Assembly: GCA_964368815.1 (NCBI GenBank)
Contig: CAYJDA010000001.1
Location: forward strand, 1-64,000
Source: CAYJBH01 sp964368815
GTDB taxonomy: Bacteria > Bacillota > Clostridia > Oscillospirales > Ruminococcaceae
Direction of reading: 5' to 3'
Length of the DNA stretch: 64,000 bases
Position 1 is the stretch's first letter, and every line of letters begins with the position of its first letter. Under the pieces are notes generated by a model that was given only the letters and a program-made list of their open reading frames with translations, had not been told where the DNA came from and ran no database searches. A program made the position numbers and the translations under genes. Of the stretch, positions 7,432 to 16,705 are shown one piece after another.

Positions 7432-8439
7432 ATGAGCAGTTTCATTAAGTCTGAAGGCTATAAATCGAGTTTATCGGTTTATGACACCCAAAAAGCTATT
7501 GGTTTTGTTAAACGGACTTTTGAGGATAGTCTTTCCCAGTCTCTTAACCTTGCCAGAGTATCTGCCCCTCTTTTCGTAGCACCGGAAACCGGTCTTAATG
7601 ATGATCTTAATGGTGTTGAGCGTGCAGTGTCCTTTGATGTAAAAGATACCGGAGCTACTCTACAAATTGTTCACTCGCTGGCAAAGTGGAAAAGAATGGC
7701 ACTGTATAAGTATCACTTTCCCGTTGGTGAAGGACTTTACACCGATATGAATGCAATTCGACGCGATGAAGATATGGACAATCTACACTCTATATATGTC
7801 GACCAATGGGACTGGGAAAAAGTTATTAGCCGAGATATCAGAACTGTTGATGAACTTAAAAGTACCGTGACCAAGATAGTTAATTCGATTTGTGATACTC
7901 ATGATACGGTAAAATCTTCCTACCCTGTTGTAAAAAACACCCTGTCTCGCGAAGTTAAATTTATTACTACGCAAGAACTTGAAGATATGTACCCATCCAT
8001 TCCTCCAAAACAGCGAGAAGACGAGTTTTTAAAGATTCATAAAACTGCATTCGTAATGCAGATAGGAGATGTTTTAAAATCCGGTGTAAAGCACGATGGA
8101 CGTGCCCCAGACTATGATGATTGGGCTCTTAACGGTGATATTCTTTTCTGGAATGATGTTCTTGGGTGTGCTTTCGAAGTATCTTCAATGGGAATACGAG
8201 TTGACGAAGTATCGCTTGCGGAACAGCTAAAAAAGGCAGGCTGCGAGGAAAGACGTGAGCTCACCTTCCACAAGGCATTGCTTGAGGGAAAACTACCTCT
8301 TACAATGGGCGGAGGTATTGGCCAATCCAGATTATGTATGCTATTGCTTGAAAAATGTCATATTGGTGAAGTACAGGTTTCTTCCTGGGATTCTGAAACA
8401 ATTGACATCTGTAGTAACTTAGAAATCAATTTACTGTAA
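7432..8439 (+). CDS. asnA: Aspartate-ammonia ligase (ammonia-dependent asparagine synthetase)
   Basis: A 335-aa protein of the normal AsnA length with family signatures: YDTQKAIGFVKRTFE, the VSAPLFVAPETGLNDDLNG stretch, VHSLAKWKRMALYKY, and the C-terminal GGGIGQSRLCMLLL typical of class II aminoacyl-tRNA-synthetase-like folds. It makes asparagine from aspartate, ATP and ammonium. The start ATG has AAAAGGAGAT 8 bases upstream. It is 18 bases before glnN, so the two ammonia-fixing enzymes form one operon behind the terminator leader at 7369-7410. Confidence 0.95.
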   Translation: MSSFIKSEGYKSSLSVYDTQKAIGFVKRTFEDSLSQSLNLARVSAPLFVAPETGLNDDLNGVERAVSFDVKDTGATLQIVHSLAKWKRMALYKYHFPVGEGLYTDMNAIRRDEDMDNLHSIYVDQWDWEKVISRDIRTVDELKSTVTKIVNSICDTHDTVKSSYPVVKNTLSREVKFITTQELEDMYPSIPPKQREDEFLKIHKTAFVMQIGDVLKSGVKHDGRAPDYDDWALNGDILFWNDVLGCAFEVSSMGIRVDEVSLAEQLKKAGCEERRELTFHKALLEGKLPLTMGGGIGQSRLCMLLLEKCHIGEVQVSSWDSETIDICSNLEINLL

Positions 8440-8457
8440 TATAAGGAGTGTGTAGTA

Positions 8458-10545
8458 ATGAAAGATATCCCCAATTTATTTGGATGCATGGTTTTTAACG
8501 ATTCTGTTATGCGTGCACGTCTACCCAAGGAAACATATAAGGCTTTAAAAAGAACTGTAGCGCAGGGTAAACACCTTGATAAAGATGTTGCTAATACTGT
8601 TGCTAACGCGATGAAAAACTGGGCTATTGAAAATGGTGCTACCCACTTTACTCACTGGTTCCAACCTATGACCGGTATCACTGCTGAAAAACATGACAGC
8701 TTTATTACTCCTAATGGCGTAGATGGCGTTATAATGGAAATGACCGGCAACGAGCTTGTTAGAGGTGAGCCGGATGCATCTAGTTTTCCTTCAGGTGGGT
8801 TGCGAGCTACATTTGAAGCACGTGGTTATACGATATGGGATACAACTTCCTATGCTTTCATCAAGGATGACAGCCTCTGTATTCCTACTGCATTTTGCTC
8901 TTACAGCGGTGAAGCACTTGATAAGAAAACACCTTTGCTTCGCTCAATGGAGGCTATTGATAAGCAGGCAATGCGCATCTTGAAACTGTTTGGCAATAAT
9001 ACCGCATCAAGAGTGGTAACCACCGTTGGCCCCGAACAGGAGTACTTTCTAATAGATAAGGCAATGTACCAAAAGCGCCCCGATTTGATTAGCTGTGGCA
9101 GAACTTTATTTGGTGCTCGACCAGCTAAAGGTCAGGAGATGGATGACCATTATTTCGGCAATCTAAAATCTAGAGTTTCGGCTTACATGAAGGAACTTGA
9201 CGAGGAGCTATGGAAGCTTGGAATTCTTGCGAAAACAAAGCATAACGAGGTTGCTCCTTCACAGCATGAATTTGCACCGATTTTTTCAACCACTAATGTT
9301 GCAACCGATCATAATCAGTTAACCATGGAGCTAATGAAAAGTTTGGCTAACAAGCATGGGCTGGTTTGTCTTTTAAATGAGAAGCCATTTGCCGGAGTAA
9401 ATGGTAGTGGTAAACACAATAACTGGTCAATATCTACAGATACCGGTATAAATCTCCTGGAACCGGGCGACACACCTCATGAAAATGCCCAGTTCCTACT
9501 CTTTTTGGCAGCCATTATCAAGGCAGTGGATATCTATCAGGATATGCTCAGGGTATCTGTTGCCTCGGCAGGTAACGACCATCGTTTAGGAGCTAATGAA
9601 GCCCCTCCTGCAATAGTGTCCATCTTCCTCGGCGAAGAACTTACCGAAATATTAGAAGCGCTTAAAGATGGTAGCGATTACATAGGTAAAGAACGAGTTC
9701 AGATGGAGATAGGTGCTACCGTTCTTCCTCATTTCCCAAAGGATACTACCGATCGAAATCGAACCTCTCCGTTTGCATTTACAGGGAATAAATTTGAGTT
9801 TAGAATGTTGGGCTCAACCTTTTCAATATCAGGTCCAAACATAGTACTTAATTCCTCAGTAGCTGACGTATTGAGTGGATTTGCAGATAAATTGGAAGGT
9901 GTTTCCGACTTCAACACATCTCTTAAAGAACTTATCGTAGATACTATTAAAAATCATGATCGAATCATCTTTAATGGTAATAACTATTCAGATGAATGGG
10001 TTGTTGAGGCAGAAAAACGTGGCCTTTTAAATCTATCAACCACGGTAGATGCATTGCCGACATATATCCTACAAAAAAATGTTGACATGTTTGAGCGACA
10101 TGGAGTTTTCACAAAATCTGAAATTCTGTCTCGTTATGAAATCCTCATGGAAAATTATTGTAAAACACTTCATATTGAAGCGTTGACCATTCTGGATATT
10201 GTAAAAAAATACATTATACCCTCTTCGTTCAGCTATCAGAGCGAGTTGGCAGAGCTTTACAACGCAAAGTCAAATGCCGGTATCCCCACTACACTTGAGG
10301 AAGGGTTGCTTAAAAAGTTATCTGCGCTAACTGCTGAATTGCATGGCAAGTCAGATTGCTTGGAAAATGCTTTAATTGAAGTTAAGAGCATTGATGACAC
10401 ATTAAAACACGCTCAGTATTATCGTAGCAATATCTTTAGTTATATGAACGAGATGCGAGTGATCATCGATGAAATGGAAACCATAATTGCCAAAAAACAT
10501 TGGTGCTTCCCCTATTACTCAGAGATGCTATACAGTGTAGACTGA
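8458..10545 (+). CDS. glnN: Glutamine synthetase, type III (GSIII/GlnN)
   Basis: A 695-aa GS, the length of the type III family and far longer than type I (about 450). Characteristic segments: HFTHWFQPMTG near the N-terminus, VGPEQEYFLID (Mg-binding Glu), KHNEVAPSQHEFAPIF, GVNGSGKHNNWS, NDHRLGANEAPPAI and RNRTSPFAFTGNKFEFR. The C-terminal third is helical, as in the family. It makes glutamine from glutamate, ATP and ammonium. Start ATG with ATAAGGAGTG upstream. A strong terminator follows at 10559-10610, closing the two-gene ammonium assimilation operon. Confidence 0.97.
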   Translation: MKDIPNLFGCMVFNDSVMRARLPKETYKALKRTVAQGKHLDKDVANTVANAMKNWAIENGATHFTHWFQPMTGITAEKHDSFITPNGVDGVIMEMTGNELVRGEPDASSFPSGGLRATFEARGYTIWDTTSYAFIKDDSLCIPTAFCSYSGEALDKKTPLLRSMEAIDKQAMRILKLFGNNTASRVVTTVGPEQEYFLIDKAMYQKRPDLISCGRTLFGARPAKGQEMDDHYFGNLKSRVSAYMKELDEELWKLGILAKTKHNEVAPSQHEFAPIFSTTNVATDHNQLTMELMKSLANKHGLVCLLNEKPFAGVNGSGKHNNWSISTDTGINLLEPGDTPHENAQFLLFLAAIIKAVDIYQDMLRVSVASAGNDHRLGANEAPPAIVSIFLGEELTEILEALKDGSDYIGKERVQMEIGATVLPHFPKDTTDRNRTSPFAFTGNKFEFRMLGSTFSISGPNIVLNSSVADVLSGFADKLEGVSDFNTSLKELIVDTIKNHDRIIFNGNNYSDEWVVEAEKRGLLNLSTTVDALPTYILQKNVDMFERHGVFTKSEILSRYEILMENYCKTLHIEALTILDIVKKYIIPSSFSYQSELAELYNAKSNAGIPTTLEEGLLKKLSALTAELHGKSDCLENALIEVKSIDDTLKHAQYYRSNIFSYMNEMRVIIDEMETIIAKKHWCFPYYSEMLYSVD

Positions 10546-10558
10546 TTATAGCTACTAT

Positions 10559-10610
10559 AAAAAAGCGTGTATATTTCGAACTGATAGTTCAGAATATACA
10601 CGCTTTTTTT
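10559..10610. terminator. Bidirectional terminator between glnN and the aldolase gene
   Basis: AAAAAAGCGTGTATATT pairs with AATATACACGCTTTTTTT around an inner GAACTGATAGTTC hairpin. The A-tract and T-tract make it symmetrical, so it can serve both glnN (plus) and the convergent aldolase gene (minus). Confidence 0.9.
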
Positions 10611-10627
10611 GATTAATAACTATTTAA

Positions 10628-11263
10628 TTATTTCGCCTTTGCCTTTGCTACTATTTCTACTGCCTCTTTGCAGGTTGCTGTTATAAGGTCATAATCTCCT
10701 TCGGCCATAGCTTTGGGACTACAGAGCCAGCCGCCACCAATTGCAAAAACAGAATCGTGTACAAATTCAGAAAGATTGGCAGCACCTACTCCACCAGTGG
10801 GAACAAATTTCACTCCGCCAAACGGGCCGGCAAGAGCTTTAATTGCTTTAAGTCCACCATACACATCGGCGGGAAAGAATTTTAGTACATCAAGTCCAAG
10901 CTTAAGTGCTTGCATAATTTCGGATGGAGTAACGCAACCAGGAACCGCAGTAATATTATGGTCAATACAATACTTAACAATATCGGCATCAAATCCCGGA
11001 GATACTACGAATTTTGCACCATTTGCTATTGCATCCTTACATTGTTGTACCGAAATAACTGTACCTGCTCCTACCAACATTTCCGGGCATGCTTCGCTAA
11101 CCTGCTTTATTGCATTAAGTCCATGTTCGGTCCTCAGGGTGATTTCCATTAGATCAACACCTCCCGCAAGCATTGCTTTTGCAGCCGGTATCGCATGGTC
11201 AATTTGCTTGATTACCACTACTGGCACTAAGTAGGTTTTTGCTATTCTTTCTTTTACTGTCAT
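10628..11263 (-). CDS. eda: KDPG/KHG aldolase (2-dehydro-3-deoxy-phosphogluconate / 4-hydroxy-2-oxoglutarate aldolase)
   Basis: A 211-aa class I aldolase. Seen: MEITLRTEHGL (catalytic Glu), GAGTVISVQQCKDAI, FVVSPGFD, PGCVTPSEIMQA and the Schiff-base lysine in LDVLKFFPAD, ending with the phosphate-binding VPTGGV. It cleaves 2-keto-3-deoxy-6-phosphogluconate to pyruvate and glyceraldehyde 3-phosphate, usually in hexuronate breakdown. An in-frame ATG at 11278 is possible, but the AAGGAGT site fits the ATG at 11263, which I prefer. No KDG kinase or uronate genes are adjacent, so the substrate supply is not visible here. Confidence 0.93.
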   Translation of the reverse strand: MTVKERIAKTYLVPVVVIKQIDHAIPAAKAMLAGGVDLMEITLRTEHGLNAIKQVSEACPEMLVGAGTVISVQQCKDAIANGAKFVVSPGFDADIVKYCIDHNITAVPGCVTPSEIMQALKLGLDVLKFFPADVYGGLKAIKALAGPFGGVKFVPTGGVGAANLSEFVHDSVFAIGGGWLCSPKAMAEGDYDLITATCKEAVEIVAKAKAK

Positions 11264-11355
11264 TTTTACTCCTTCCATAATATATATACCAACAATATTT
11301 CATTGCCAAACTGTAACACTAAAAATAAATATGCAAATACTGTTTTACTTTAATC

Positions 11356-11384
11356 ATTATACTATATAGCAGTTTAATTTTCAA
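11356..11384 (-). promoter_or_regulatory. Promoter of eda
   Basis: Minus-strand TTGAAA (11379-11384) and perfect TATAAT (11356-11361) with a 17-base spacer, about 95 bases upstream of the aldolase start. An 8-bp inverted repeat AATTGTTC (11403-11410)/GAACAATT (11422-11429) lies just upstream and could be an operator for either divergent gene. Confidence 0.65.
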
Positions 11385-11530
11385 TAATTAACATAAAAAT
11401 AAAATTGTTCTACCTTTATCGGAACAATTGAATATATAGCTATGATTGTTTCAAATAGTATTGATTTTCATTTAATAATATGGTAAATTTAGTATATATA
11501 GTTGATAAAATAAAATATCAAAGGTTGATA

Positions 11531-14500
11531 ATGTTTATAAAAAAAATAACGGCTTTCATTACTATAGCATTCTTTTTATTTCAGAGTTTTAGCGTTTACG
11601 CGACGCCCCTAAAAAGCACCGTATGGATGGCTAATGTAGTAATTTTTGCTTATTTTCAAGACGTTGAGCCTGAAAGGCTTGAACATTTTCGCACAAAAGA
11701 AACTGCTGACGAGTTAATTAGACTTTTTGACGGCGAAGGTGTTGTTGATTTTAAAGGTTACATTAATGAAATTTCTTATGGACAGTTACAAATAAAAAAT
11801 GTTTTTCCACAAAAAAAAGATGACGGCACCTTTGATGCTATCGCCTTACCATACACAAAGGATGATACGTTCGAAAAACAAATGGATGAGGATATAATTA
11901 AATACATATGTGAAAATTTACCTGCAAATTCATCAGATATGGATTTAAATAATGACGGTGCATTAGACTCACTTAATATTGTTTATATTGATGATGCTTC
12001 GTCTATATACGATTACCCTACTGTCTGGCCACACCAATATACCATTCGGGGTTATAGCATATATTATAACAATCTTCGTGTTTTAGCCACTCATGTTGAA
12101 AACACCGATAGACTTTACAGTATGCCGGGTGACGTTGGCTTGGTTGAAGGTGCCGGACTAATATCTCATGAGTTCCTGCATATTTTGGGCTACCCTGACC
12201 TTTATGCAGGATATAATAATGTAAGTGGTTATACTCCGGTTGGAGACGTGGACATTATGGCTGTTGCAAACGAGCGTTTACAGTGGCCTCTCGCTTATAT
12301 GAGACAGCATGTATCCGGATGGGTTAATCTCCCGATATTAACTCAAACAACTAACAATGTAACCGTTCATCTTCAGAGCAACCGAGAAGGTACACAAGGA
12401 GTTATTGTTAAGTCACCTTTAAATGATTATGAGTTCTTTGTAATAGAATTCCGTAAAGATACCGATAATTTTGCATCGCCACTACAACTTGATAGCGGAA
12501 TACGTGACTCCGGGCTCATTATCTACCGCATAAACACCAATGTTATGGGGTTGAGCAATTTTCACGGACAAACAGGAGTATATGTATTTAGAGATCCATC
12601 TCCAGAAAATGCAAATGGGTTTAAGGTATTAGATATGTTTTTCTCGGGGGATAACGTAGACACCGATCAGAGAAGCCTTGGATCTAACAACATGGAAGAT
12701 GGTATATTAAATGGTGCAATTACATACAACGACGGAAGCAACTCCGGCATTATTATTGACAATATTTCGGATTCTACCGGCGACAGCATGACCTTTAATG
12801 TTACCATTCCCAAAGAAGAAGATTTTGACCTTTGGCATAACACCAACTACATCGGTGCAATCTCAAGTTCTCAGGGCACGGACATAGTCGACTATAACAA
12901 CACATTATATTCGCTCAGCGCTGTTGACTCTGTGAGTAATGGATTAAACAATTTTAACCTTTACAAATATACAGATTCAAATACTTGGACAAAGGTGAGC
13001 GGATTTAACGATAATGATACTATAATCTCGTCGGGAGCAAAGCTTTTTGTATATAACTCAAATCTTCATGTTGCTTATTCTACCTTAGCTCCCTCAGAAG
13101 AGTATTGGTTGACTCGTGTAAAAAAATACGATTCTAGTGAAAATAGTTGGATAAACGTTAAAACTATTGACGACAATAACACTTCCGGAATATTTGACCT
13201 TGCTACAAGTAATGACGACATATTTATATCCTATATCCGTGGAGGTTTAGGGTCATCTATTTTCGCTGAGCTAAAGGTTGCACGAGTTAGTGAAGATGAA
13301 ATAACCACAGTGTCGATTGGTAATACAAATAATGTGGGACAGCCAGTTATTGCTGTTGTTGAAAATAAGGTGTTCGTATCTGTTGCCGATAGTAAAACTG
13401 TTTTAACCAAAGAAGTATTTGGCTCTGCTGATTCTACTATATACAACTATGAAATTACCGCCGACGCCTTTTCCTATGATGTTGTTGCCCATGAAGGAAA
13501 TCTATACTTGGCGGTTGAAAATGGTGGCAACATTATTCTTAGTAGGTTGGAAAATAATGAGTGGATAAAACAGGCTGAGAAAAACGGTAACTATTATAAT
13601 CCTAGTATTCAAACCTCACAGGGCAATCTATATGTGATGGTGGGGCAAAATATTGGCGATGGTTTTACTCGTGTTTATAGATTTGATAACAATGAGTCAT
13701 TAAACCCTTCTGAAAGATTAGTGCAGGAAGGCGAAAATGTTGACAACCGCTCATCTAACCCTAAAATAGTATCAATCGGGAGCGCGTTATATGTATCATA
13801 TATGCGGGAATCCGATTCCAAAGCCATTATTAAAGAAAAAATTACAACTAATCAGCTCCTTGCAATTTCTATCGATAAAATGCCTACCAAAACAAATTAC
13901 AGTTTTGGTGAGGCGGTAGATTACACAGGATTAACCATCAATGCCAACTATGAGCAGGAGGTAAAATCTGTTACAACAGGCTTTCAGGTTAGCGGGTTTG
14001 ATACAACACTGCAGGGTGAACGATATGCTACAGTAACCTATGAAGGTAAAACAACTACATTTCCTTATTTTGTAAGAAATTCAGATGAAGTGAGAGAGCC
14101 TTATATATCCGGTCGAATTAACAGCTATAGCAACAACTCCGGCATATCGGTTAAGCTTTATGACGTGGGTGATACAAGCTTTGAAAACATTTTATATAGT
14201 ACCAATATATCAACTGCTGTAACAGGTAATATTAGCAGCGTTGATTTTGCCATCGGTGAAATAGCAGCAGGCAGTTATAATATGGTTATAAGTAGGGGTT
14301 CTCATCTTGATTATATCGTAACCGGCATCACTATGGGTTCTGAGTCTATAGCGTTTACCGACAGTAGCAACAATAAAATAAACCTTATTAACCTTATTGC
14401 AGGAGACGTTGATAAAGACGGGGCTGTTAACTTTACCGACCTTAGCATTATTAGAAACAGCAACAACTTTAATAAAACACCGCAAACCGCATCCAACAAT

Positions 14501-14605
14501 TTAACGGATATTAACGGCGACGGTTCTGTAAATGCAAGCGACTTAATAATAGTTTTAACTAACTATAACAAAACCGTTAAGGATAGTACCATATCATTTA
14601 GCTAG
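11531..14605 (+). CDS. Secreted M6-family (immune inhibitor A-like) metalloprotease with Ig-like domain and C-terminal dockerin
   Basis: A 1024-aa protein from this start. The ATG at 11531 opens a classic signal peptide (MFIKKITAFITIAFFLFQS); the upstream in-frame ATG at 11480 overlaps a possible promoter (TTGATT 11461-11466, 17 bases, TAAATT) and would bury the signal. Around residue 213 is the zinc motif HEFLHILGYPDLY of M6 proteases. The middle (about 430-780) resembles a beta-propeller of repeated short strands, followed by a bacterial Ig-like domain (SFGEAVDYTGLTINANYE) and a beta-rich segment. The C-terminus has two Ca-binding dockerin repeats (DVDKDGAVNFTDL and DINGDGSVNASDL). Probably exported and tethered to a cohesin scaffold, which is not in the window. 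The 3' end overlaps the convergent amylase gene by three bases. Confidence 0.88.
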   Translation: MFIKKITAFITIAFFLFQSFSVYATPLKSTVWMANVVIFAYFQDVEPERLEHFRTKETADELIRLFDGEGVVDFKGYINEISYGQLQIKNVFPQKKDDGTFDAIALPYTKDDTFEKQMDEDIIKYICENLPANSSDMDLNNDGALDSLNIVYIDDASSIYDYPTVWPHQYTIRGYSIYYNNLRVLATHVENTDRLYSMPGDVGLVEGAGLISHEFLHILGYPDLYAGYNNVSGYTPVGDVDIMAVANERLQWPLAYMRQHVSGWVNLPILTQTTNNVTVHLQSNREGTQGVIVKSPLNDYEFFVIEFRKDTDNFASPLQLDSGIRDSGLIIYRINTNVMGLSNFHGQTGVYVFRDPSPENANGFKVLDMFFSGDNVDTDQRSLGSNNMEDGILNGAITYNDGSNSGIIIDNISDSTGDSMTFNVTIPKEEDFDLWHNTNYIGAISSSQGTDIVDYNNTLYSLSAVDSVSNGLNNFNLYKYTDSNTWTKVSGFNDNDTIISSGAKLFVYNSNLHVAYSTLAPSEEYWLTRVKKYDSSENSWINVKTIDDNNTSGIFDLATSNDDIFISYIRGGLGSSIFAELKVARVSEDEITTVSIGNTNNVGQPVIAVVENKVFVSVADSKTVLTKEVFGSADSTIYNYEITADAFSYDVVAHEGNLYLAVENGGNIILSRLENNEWIKQAEKNGNYYNPSIQTSQGNLYVMVGQNIGDGFTRVYRFDNNESLNPSERLVQEGENVDNRSSNPKIVSIGSALYVSYMRESDSKAIIKEKITTNQLLAISIDKMPTKTNYSFGEAVDYTGLTINANYEQEVKSVTTGFQVSGFDTTLQGERYATVTYEGKTTTFPYFVRNSDEVREPYISGRINSYSNNSGISVKLYDVGDTSFENILYSTNISTAVTGNISSVDFAIGEIAAGSYNMVISRGSHLDYIVTGITMGSESIAFTDSSNNKINLINLIAGDVDKDGAVNFTDLSIIRNSNNFNKTPQTASNNLTDINGDGSVNASDLIIVLTNYNKTVKDSTISFS

Positions 14606-16068
14606 TTACTCTCATGAAATTTCATCAGATAAGCTTCATCTACATATACACTAACACTTCCGTCTTTAACCGGTAGGTTTGCACATCCATCCTGTTCAAC
14701 AGTAATCTTTGCATCGACATTTTCTAATATATCCACCACTGTTTTTCCGATAAAGCGTTCACCTAAGCATATGCGCAACACACCCCCGACGCTATCTGTC
14801 ATGACTACTGCTAACCCTGATAAGTCGTGCTCGTCCATGCCAAGCCTAGAGAAACCTACTATAGAGCTATTGTCAAAATAATCAATCTGCTCACCATAAG
14901 CAAGATCCCGCCTAACCTTAATGAGCGTAGGTAGACGTTTTATAGGTTTTATGTTACTTTGCTGTATTCCGTAAACATCACCGTAAAAAACACATGGCAG
15001 ACCTTCAGCTCTCAATAAAATTATCGAATAAGCATGAAGCTTAAACCATTCAGCCACCCAGCTCTCCAACGCCTGCCCCGGCTGTGTGTCATGATTGTCC
15101 ACTATGGTCACTGCTCGTTGGGGACGTTCTGAAACAAGTGTATTATTTAAAATAGCTCCCATACCGTAATGACCGTTTGAGCGAGAAGCATTATAAAAAT
15201 TATAGTGCAACGGCACATCAAAGAGGGTCAGCGTATGTGCTGTTTTGTCGAGATAATATGTCAGTGCAGATAGATGCTGATTCCAATATTCCCCCACTGC
15301 GTACAACTCCTTACCGGAGTGTTCTCTCATAGCTTTAACCCACTCGGCTATTTTTTCAAAATTTACATGTTTAACGGCATCTATTCTAAAGCCATCAATG
15401 TCGGTGAAATCTAAATACCATTTCCCCCAGTTAATTAGCTCACAAAATGTTTCTTCATTCTCGAAATCAAGGTCGGCACCCATTAAATAATCATAGTTAC
15501 CCATTTCAATATCTACATGCGTATCCCAACTTTTACCCTCAAATAGATAAACGCCTTTTCTTTGGTTTCTTTGATCCCAATCACAACCATCAAAATTGGT
15601 ATGGTTCCATTTAAAATCAGAGTAAATACCATTTCTGCCTTTAAAGTTAAAGACTGTCCAGGCTTCAACCATCCCCTCTACTATAAAATGTTTTCTATTA
15701 TCTTGTCGATATTCCTTAGCAAAAACAAGTTCGGTAGCATCAGCACCCATCCTATGGTTAAAAACAACATCCGCATACACCGAAATTCCATGTGTTTTTA
15801 AGGCGGATATGACATTAATATAATCGTTTTTTGTTCCGTATTTAGTTGAAACACTGCCTTTTTGATCAAATTCTCCAAGGTCATACATATCGTACACGCC
15901 ATATCCTACATCATTAATGCCGGCTGCGCCTTTATATGCAGGAGGTAACCAGACTTCTGTAATACCGACTGATGCAAGTGATTCAGCCTTTTCACATACA
16001 TCACGCCAAAACATTCCATCAGCAGGTAAGTACCACTCAAACATTTGTATCATGGTTCGATTTTTCAT
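14602..16068 (-). CDS. Cytoplasmic alpha-amylase (GH13, subfamily 5-like)
   Basis: A 488-aa GH13 enzyme with no signal peptide. Seen in order: MIQMFEWYLPADG, ADVVFNHRMGAD (region I), GFRIDAVKHV with the nucleophile Asp (region II), the acid Glu in AVGEYW (region III) and VDNHDTQPGQ (region IV). N-terminal FEWYLP and overall length match intracellular amylases such as E. coli AmyA and Bacillus liquefying amylases. It would hydrolyse alpha-1,4-glucans inside the cell. Monocistronic, with its own promoter (16123-16150). Its stop codon shares the CTAG palindrome with the stop of the convergent protease gene, leaving no room for a terminator. Confidence 0.93.
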   Translation of the reverse strand: MKNRTMIQMFEWYLPADGMFWRDVCEKAESLASVGITEVWLPPAYKGAAGINDVGYGVYDMYDLGEFDQKGSVSTKYGTKNDYINVISALKTHGISVYADVVFNHRMGADATELVFAKEYRQDNRKHFIVEGMVEAWTVFNFKGRNGIYSDFKWNHTNFDGCDWDQRNQRKGVYLFEGKSWDTHVDIEMGNYDYLMGADLDFENEETFCELINWGKWYLDFTDIDGFRIDAVKHVNFEKIAEWVKAMREHSGKELYAVGEYWNQHLSALTYYLDKTAHTLTLFDVPLHYNFYNASRSNGHYGMGAILNNTLVSERPQRAVTIVDNHDTQPGQALESWVAEWFKLHAYSIILLRAEGLPCVFYGDVYGIQQSNIKPIKRLPTLIKVRRDLAYGEQIDYFDNSSIVGFSRLGMDEHDLSGLAVVMTDSVGGVLRICLGERFIGKTVVDILENVDAKITVEQDGCANLPVKDGSVSVYVDEAYLMKFHESN

Positions 16069-16122
16069 TGTTCTCCCTTGAATATAAGCATATTTTTATC
16101 TAAAATAATCTTTATTATATAC

Positions 16123-16150
16123 ATAATACATCAAATTAGCAAAAAGTCAA
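16123..16150 (-). promoter_or_regulatory. Promoter of the amylase gene
   Basis: Minus-strand TTGACT (16145-16150) and TATTAT (16123-16128) with a 16-base spacer, back to back with the rplS promoter 10 bases away. Confidence 0.5.
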
Positions 16151-16159
16151 CAAAAACAC

Positions 16160-16188
16160 TTGCAATTTTACTTGCTTTGTGGTATTAT
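16160..16188 (+). promoter_or_regulatory. Promoter of rplS
   Basis: TTGCAA (16160-16165) and TATTAT (16183-16188) with a 17-base spacer, 145 bases upstream of the rplS start. The long leader between them is structured. Confidence 0.6.
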
Positions 16189-16200
16189 ATTTTGAGCACA

Positions 16201-16259
16201 CCGTTTGCTACCTTGTTCAACAAGGTTTATCGATGGCAAACACATACCATTTGTAACGG
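16201..16259 (+). promoter_or_regulatory. Structured 5' leader of rplS, probable r-protein autoregulatory leader
   Basis: Nested pairings: CCGTT (16201-16205) with AACGG (16255-16259), GTTTGC (16203-16208) with GCAAAC (16236-16241), and CCTTGT (16211-16216) with ACAAGG (16220-16225) with a TCA loop. The outer two partly compete. Firmicute rplS genes are known to carry L19 leaders; this region fits by position and structure, but I could not confirm the family consensus by eye. Confidence 0.45.
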
Positions 16260-16333
16260 CAGTCCTCTGATTACTTCTTTATTAGAGTTATAGATAATTA
16301 ATGAATGCCGCAAATAGTCTTACGGAGGAAATT

Positions 16334-16684
16334 ATGGACGCAATTAAATTAATAACCCAAGCTCACAAAAAGGCAGAATTGCCTTCTTTTAGTGTAGGTG
16401 ATACCGTAAAGGTAAACGTACGCATTAAGGAGGGTGAGCGTGAGCGTATTCAGGCATTTGAAGGAACCGTTATTGCAAAAAAACATGGCGATATAAACGA
16501 AACTTTTACAGTTCGCCGCACATCGTATGGCATTGGTGTTGAAAGGGTGTTCCCTATGCACTCGCCATTTGTTGAGAGTGTTTCTATAGTTCGTCACGGT
16601 AAAGTTCGACGTGCTAAACTCTTCTATCTACGTAGCCGCACAGGTAAGTCAGCTAAAGTTAAAGAGCAAATTAGACATAAATAA
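16334..16684 (+). CDS. rplS: Large subunit ribosomal protein bL19
   Basis: A 116-aa protein with the bL19 pattern: FSVGDTVKVNVRIKEGERERIQAFEG, TFTVRRTSYGIGVERVFP and the basic C-terminus RHGKVRRAKLFYLR. It sits at the 30S-50S interface. The reading frame extends upstream to 16301, but GGAGG at 16324-16328 places the start at the ATG at 16334, which also gives the family length. The downstream order lepB-rbgA-rnhB is a common Firmicute arrangement. Confidence 0.96.
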   Translation: MDAIKLITQAHKKAELPSFSVGDTVKVNVRIKEGERERIQAFEGTVIAKKHGDINETFTVRRTSYGIGVERVFPMHSPFVESVSIVRHGKVRRAKLFYLRSRTGKSAKVKEQIRHK

Positions 16685-16705
16685 TTTCTTATTAAAAGTA
16701 TATAT

